DNA of 64,000 nt from Schistosoma haematobium (lineage: Eukaryota; Platyhelminthes; Trematoda; Strigeidida; Schistosomatidae): positions 28,046,402-28,110,401 of the forward strand of contig NC_067199.1 of the NCBI RefSeq assembly GCF_000699445.3. The letters run 5' to 3'. This document shows positions 58,166 to 64,000 of this stretch, piece after piece. The notes under the pieces were generated by a model that ran no database searches, was not told the origin of the DNA, and saw only the letters and a list, made by a program, of their open reading frames with translations. Each line of letters starts with the position of its first letter. Within the stretch, counting starts at the first letter, position 1. Both the position numbers and the translations under genes were made by a program.

Positions 58166-60943
58166 CATGTGCGTTCCACTCAGACATCATAGGCCCTCTA
58201 TATGTATAGACCAAACTCAACTCTAAGTTCAGTTTGCCTTACTTCCCTACTTTGCAGCTGTATTAGATACTTTTCCCCTCTTAATTTTTCACTTGAAGTA
58301 GACAGGTAACTCACTGAACCTATCGATACTGCTCAACTGTAGTTGGTCACCAAGGGAAGCTCACTACCACTCTAAAGAGTTGTCTGGAGAGTTGCACAGT
58401 CGGCCACTTACCACCAGTGTTCTTGCATCCATGTAGCCTGTAACCCATCAACCGGTTAGGATAGCACAACATAACATCGAGACCAAGTTAACACAAGTTC
58501 CCTCTCGTCTATTCCTTATCAGCTTTCTACTCTTACGTACACAATGTTACTTTATTTCATCACCCATCGCCTTATAAATATTATGTTCCCATACTTTTTC
58601 TCCTACTTTGGTAAACAACCATTCTACATCATACCCTTCTTAACACCTATACTCTGATCGGCAAACTATACCTTATACTGCAGTCAACTAAAGGATTGTA
58701 TTGATGCCTTACCTACATTCCATAATTTGTAACAGTCTGATAAGCCTGTGAAATGTTACTTATAGAAATAGTGTTTCCTAACAGTATGTGAAACGCAAAG
58801 CATCGTGTGTGGTATAATATTTATCCAAAAATAAGCTTAAATGAGCCTAAAATCACAAAAGGAGGGAGGACTGAACTACTGACCAGCAAGCATTGATGAT
58901 GCAGGCAATGACTTCAACCCACCCATGTTTATGGAGTAGAACATTTTGTTTGCATCAAACTACTTGCGATTGAGAACGTGGTAATCAATCAGTGGTACTG
59001 AGGTTGTTCTCCTACTCTTGCTACTCAGGCTTATGTTTATAACTACAAGTTGAATTCGCTATTCTAATAAAATGACCTATGACATTAAAAGCAAGCAATA
59101 AAAAATGTAGTTATCGGAGATTTTTAACACTACTTTTTGATGTACTTTCGACTATAATTAACGGTTATCCCGATTATAAACTCGACTTTCCCTCCACCTT
59201 TTGAACCCACTCCATATGGCTAAATATCAGAACTCATTGTTCTTTATTACTGTATTCTCTTATCTGGTGGCTCTAACCACACTCCACTATAGCAACAGCA
59301 GCTAGTTTAAGTTAAATCTGCTAATTTTTAATACATTTGTCTGTTTCACTACAAGCTGTTAGGCTTTTAGTCAAATGCCTTTCTGCCCCTTTGTTCTTTT
59401 TTCAGCATAACACTCAGTACACATCTGTAAAGCTTCAAGGTCACATCCCATACCGAGAGCACATTTTAACTATTATAGACTCTTTAGAACATTGCATTGC
59501 GTAGACACTTAACCGAACCGGAATTCTAGCTCAGTAATGTCGATTGTGGACCTGGTGTGCGTTTCCCATGGTCCCAACATGAACGTGATGTCATTTTTGA
59601 AACAGATTATGGAAAATCACGTTTGTATTGATCGGCCATAAAACCTGCACTTAATGCAATGCTAAAACATAAACCTGATCAATACCGCTCTGGGACATCT
59701 ATGCGAATGTACTGTCTTTAATTTTTATTGATCTCATTTACCTAACAACTATATGGGAAGCATACTGTAAGCAAACTAATGTTGTAAATTATTGGCCATG
59801 TTTGTAAAATGGCGTTTACCTGCTCTAGTAGAAACATATTATTGTATTTAACTTTTTTATACATCTACTCAACATCACTCTTGCACAATGCTCTGTACAG
59901 TTTTGCACTTTACTTCATGGAATCAACCAACCATCAACAAACCTTTTTATACGCTCAACCGAGGTGCGTTGTATTATTTTCTCCGGCATATATCCATTTG
60001 TACTACCTAGAACTCTAAATTGCGATCGATCTCATCAAGACAAAATATTTCGCATGTGATAGTGCACAACGTTATTGATAATAAACTAAAAGTTATCAGT
60101 TATTCAGACCAAAGTGTCTGTCTATTAATAAAGCAAAACGGTAACAAATGACACTAAAACAAAATGGTTTAATAAATAACAAAATGATAACAATTGTTCT
60201 GAGGTAAATGTTATTTGTAAGCTCCTTCCGAGATAACAACCACAAATGGGTTCAGCTGATTGACTAAAGTCCGTCTGCACGGGGTGACACCGACGGCGTG
60301 ACGCGAAAGACAAATCCGATAATGTTGAATGGTAATCCTGGTCAAAATACCAACGTGATGTAGAATGACGTAAAAGTATCTCAAAACACGATTATAATCG
60401 TTAAAAACAGATAACGGCTAATAAAACAGAACAGACGACCGACATTACATTTATTTTAAAAGCAGCAGTAGGGTGTATACTTATCAGATAATCGATTATG
60501 TTCGTTTTACAAACGATACAGAGAAACTATAATTATTGAATATAAATGTGATTACATATAAAGTGACACAAAAATTAAAAAACGTGGTCTTCATTTTTTC
60601 GTTACAAAATTCACTTAATATACATATTCCCAAAGAATTTAATACCACTAGCTTACTGACTAATGTAGTTTGAATTTCGTATTGCTTCGTGTGAAACTTT
60701 AGATACTCGTCCTTTCCAACAGGTAAGTTCAAACCCAATCGAAGAAAAATGTATTGTTCTAATCATGCTAATTATAAAAATGACCAAACGAATAACATTA
60801 TAGGTAATTAAGGTCACAGATTTGTTTTAGAATATCTTAAGATCAAATATAAAACGCATCAAATAACTGTACATATAAATAATATCAACTAGACACATTT
60901 TTAGACAAAAAAGACACTTCGGATATCCTGAAAAATCTCTATT
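58166..60943. other. Unassigned DNA
   Basis: A few GC-richer patches (58300-58480; 60230-60320) could be repeat relics. No frame longer than about 80 codons shows a known motif. Confidence 0.45.
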
Positions 60944-60945
60944 AC

Positions 60946-61125
60946 CGTTAACAGCTACAATCCACTCTCCAGAAATGTCATAGTATGTTCCTTTAGATTC
61001 TGAAGGAGAAAGAGTTTGTCTGGTCCCATTCTTGTCATCACCCTTCAGCATCCTGAAGGGGCGTGATCTAGATTTTCTGCTAACAGGAAGCTTGGACACC
61101 AAGGGCATATTATCCAAATTAGGAT
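60946..61125 (-). CDS. Possible internal exon of an unidentified minus-strand gene
   Basis: On the minus strand TTTCCTAG at 61126-61133 is a plausible acceptor and G|GTAATA at 60945-60944 a plausible donor. The 180 bases between are open and read through MPLVSKLPVSRKSRSRPF and SGEWIVAVNG, with a charged, Ser/Lys/Arg-rich composition unlike the surrounding AT-rich frames. I do not recognise the protein. No neighbouring exon of the same gene is obvious in the window. Confidence 0.35.
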
Positions 61126-61920
61126 CTAGGAAATGACTGACTTTCTACTTAGAAGTTTAAGTGATCTCTTACCACTATAAATAGAGACTTGTCAGTGAAA
61201 CTTTTCACTCCGTTCACACATATTTAAACCCTGGGCAAATTGGGGGCCAAAAAGAATACACTTAGGTAACATCTCATTTTCCTTACCACATATCTGTTCT
61301 ACTTATAACTGCCATCTGGCAATTCCCTAGTGAACAGCTGCAAGCGGAAGCACGATCATCAACTCTTTACTTATGGATTGGCGTATTCCTCTAGAAATAA
61401 TGTTTAGGTGCATACGTCATCAGGGAAGGTTGCTTACTCAGTAACCAGTACTACCACTACTATGTTTCGCAATATACCCATCATCATTACCATTATTAGC
61501 AGCTTGTTCCATCAAACCTTAATTCCCATCATCCTCGACAATTTATTGCTTTGCCATATACATATATTCACCTGCTTTGTTGACGAACGGAGCTGCTCCC
61601 TTCATTGGACATTTATCCTATAGATTCTAAATTACTCCAACCAGTCAAATGTCTCTTCACTTGATAGCAGTCGTCTTATTATTCTTGCTAACACTAAAAG
61701 CACTTACTCATTTTACTTACGCTTGATACACATCGTAGAAGACCAGAGGCCGCTCATCACCATTCTCCATTCAAATCTGTCATATACGATTCTTTCCAGT
61801 TGTTATTTATCCTATGGATGTCTGCTTCCGATTCCTGGTACATTGTGTTCTTTGGACTTCAGTTTTTCCGTTCCACTTCAGGACCACAAGGTAGCGCCTG
61901 CCCCATGATGCAGTTTGGTA

Positions 61921-62190
61921 TATGCTACTTACACCAACAGATATAAGTAGTATGTAACACCAATCGGAAGTGGAAACCCTGGCAACAGAAGGCTAGGAAG
62001 AACGGATTGAGGAACTTAGAAGCGGAAATAGGGAGGAATTTTGAAACGGAAGAGTCATTTAGAATGTAAAGGACAAATTATTTAAATTTGCAAGCAACGT
62101 ATTCAATATATGGTTCTCATATTTTACCAAGATTTTGTGTGATGTATTAAATGGTATTCGATTGTCTATACCTGTGTCCTCATTTGTTGC
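61921..62190 (+). repeat. Unclassified 270-bp dispersed repeat, copy 3
   Basis: Inserted into the RTE tail: flanking RTE sequence stops at GATGCAGTTTGG and resumes at GTCTTATCCACC. It shares TAGTATGTAACACC, CAGAAGG and CACATATTTTACCA-like blocks with the minus-strand copies at 7562-7815 and 10990-11262. No protein, tRNA-like box or clear terminal repeat is seen. Confidence 0.6.
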
Positions 62191-62194
62191 GATT

Positions 62195-64000
62195 CCCGCA
62201 ATTTATGTCTTATCCACCTCTAGCTTCTTTTCCTGGTTTCTTTTTCAGCTGAGAGTTGATTTATTCTCTCCCACAGCATACTGTTTCTGATGGTATCCGG
62301 CAAAAGGGCATTGAGTATCTTGCGTAAACAATCGTTTATAAAGAATTGTACATTTTTGGTGATGTTTATAGTAGTTCTACAAGTTTCAACTCTGTACAGT
62401 AGAACTGTCCTGATGTTCTTATTGAAGATTCTGAATTTGATGTTGGCTGATAGTTGTTTTGAGTCACATGTGTCCTTCAGCCGTAAGAATGAAGTCCTTG
62501 CTTTGACAATCCTCGCCTTCATACCTGTATCAGATTCTTCTTGTTCATCGGTGATGCTGTCCATGTACGTGAAAGTTTCCACCTCTTCCAGAGCTTCTCC
62601 ATCAAGTGTGACTGGACCTGTGGTCTCCATGTTATGTGTATGTTCCCTTGTGTATGTTATGGCATGCTAATGCAGAGGCTACTGCCATACTGGCTGTTTT
62701 GACCTGCATTTGTTTGTGTGTATGAGGTAGGAGGGCTATGTGATATGGGAAGTCCAAATCGTCCAGTTATGTGCAAGCTGTTCATTGCGTTCCGTGCCTT
62801 CTCCCAGATGTGGAGGTCTTCATAATCCAGTCAACCACCAGAAGAAACAGAAGAGGGGAGAGTAGACAGCCTTGTCTGACTCCGGTCCTCATTCGGAATG
62901 TAACTGTCAGCTGTCCTCCGTGTACGACATTGCAGTGTAGTTCGTCGTATGAATTTCGGATGATGTTGGCGATTTTCGCCGACACGCCATAGTGACGAAG
63001 AATGTTCCGTAAGGTCCTCCTATCCATACTGTCAAATGCTATCTCATATCCATGGATATTGTTATATGGTAACGAATTCCACTCAACTTATTGTCCAACG
63101 GTGAGTCGTGATGTCGCGATTCGGTTTGTGCACGACCAGTCCTGTTGGCCTCGAAATTGGGCTTCTGCTGAGTCTTTCATCCGGTTCAGCAACACTCTGT
63201 TGAAAACCTTTCTTGGTACTGACAGTAGTGCGATGCCTCTTTAGTTCTCGCATATGCTCAAATCTCCTTTCTTTGGAATCTTGGTGAGGTATCCTTTTTT
63301 CCAGTCCATCGGCAATCGTTACTCCTCCCAAATCTTCCTGAATAGAACGTGAAGCATGTCTGCAACTGCTTCTATGTCTGACTTTAGTGCTTCGGTTGGT
63401 ATATTGTCAGGCCCTGCTATTTCCCAACTCTTGATTTGTCTGATGATCATCTTGATTTCTTCGGTCGTTGGTGGGGTGACACCAGTAAGATGGTCTGTGG
63501 ATGCTGCTTCGATATCTGGTGGATTCGATGGAGCTAGTCTATTCAAGAGTTCCTCAAGGTGTTCCACCCATCTGTTCCTCTGTCCTTGAATTTCAGCGAT
63601 TTGCTTGTCTTCTTTGTCTTTGACCTGTCTCTCTGGTTTACTATATTTCCCTGTCGTATCATATAGCTGTCTCATAATTCTCTTGTAGCTCCTCCCGCTG
63701 TCGTTGCTGATGCTCTTCTTCACTTCCTTGTTCGCTTCTGTTTTCAGCTTGTGCCTTGGCTTTCTCTGTTCTTTTTCAGCCCTTGTTAATTGCCGTCTTC
63801 TCATTTTTCCTTTCTTTGATTTTTTGCAGGGTTTCGACAGAGATCCATTCCCTATTGATGATGCTTCTTGTGACCAAGCACCTCCTGAAATGTTGAAGTT
63901 AGTGCTTCTCTGATCACTTTCCAGTTGTTCTCCATATTACTTTCTTCTTCTTTCAGTAAATCGTGTAGAGCTTGAAACCTGTCGTTGAGAGTCATCTTGA
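62195..64000 (-). pseudogene. RTE reverse transcriptase, frameshifted, 5' part off the window
   Basis: Minus-strand fragments in several frames cover 62220-62630 (ADSITDEQ-type C-terminal RT), 62782-63027 ([10 protein letters not shown] and VVDWIMK), 63083-63331 and 63319-63804 (pre-RT linker with RWVEHLEELLNR and AGPDNIP). Here the residue after VVD is Trp, confirming that the TAG at 35596 in the intronic copy replaced a tryptophan. Frame changes at several points make it non-functional. Confidence 0.75.

Larger units (their letters stand above)
61712..64000 (-). mobile_element. RTE (SR2-like) copy truncated by the window edge
   Basis: The 3' end begins at TTACTTACGC (61712), matching the terminus of the intronic RTE. 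The minus strand then shows, going right, the basic tail, an insertion at about 61921-62190, and RT segments up to the pre-RT linker at 63.8 kb. The element continues beyond base 64000, so its 5' part is not in view. Confidence 0.8.

Overview
This is a gene-poor, AT-rich, repeat-dense invertebrate nuclear window. Its repeats point to a schistosome (Schistosoma). They include SR2-type RTE and SR1-type CR1 non-LTR retrotransposons, CsRn1/Boudicca-clade Ty3/gypsy elements with a tRNA-Trp-like primer site and a Cys/His gag finger, Merlin DNA transposons, and tRNA-like repeats carrying hammerhead-ribozyme motifs of the Sm-alpha type. The species cannot be fixed by eye.

One host gene is clear: a seven-exon plus-strand gene at 33135-49683. 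It encodes a 520-residue protein with ten C2H2-type fingers that I identify as the histone H4 transcription factor HINFP (MIZF). All six introns obey GT-AG and the joined reading frame is open from ATG to TAA. A consensus-like 3' splice site lies 16 bases before the ATG. Two isolated minus-strand exon candidates (39950-40132 and 60946-61125) may belong to other genes.

Layout. 1-14.6 kb: AT-rich DNA with a hammerhead SINE (170-415), a TTAA-flanked 480-bp inverted-repeat element (2840-3324), a Merlin copy with a transposase remnant (3740-4524), three Sm-alpha-like ribozyme repeats (5181-5570, 8530-8715, 9035-9200), two copies of an unclassified 270-bp repeat and a long TA tract. 14.7-19.1 kb: two RTE remnants, the first with an inverted 5' end, the second broken by LTR sequence. 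20.0-24 kb: a hammerhead SINE and a short internally deleted gypsy element with identical LTRs, a perfect TSD and a textbook -1 frameshift signal at the gag/pol join. 25.0-29.8 kb: a gypsy element with identical LTRs and one 1067-codon gag-pol frame, nested in an older solo LTR. 30.5-31.7 kb: one Merlin element inside another, the inner one holding a degenerate telomere-like array. 33-50 kb: the HINFP gene, with a full-length antisense RTE, a hammerhead SINE, another non-LTR tail and a gypsy integrase remnant in its introns. 51-58 kb: two decayed CR1-like elements in opposite orientation. 61.7-64 kb: an RTE copy running off the window edge.

Apart from HINFP, almost everything recognisable is transposon-derived. 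The elements show how such DNA decays: in-frame stops at tryptophan codons, internal gag-pol deletions, probable twin-priming inversion, nesting, and solo-LTR formation.
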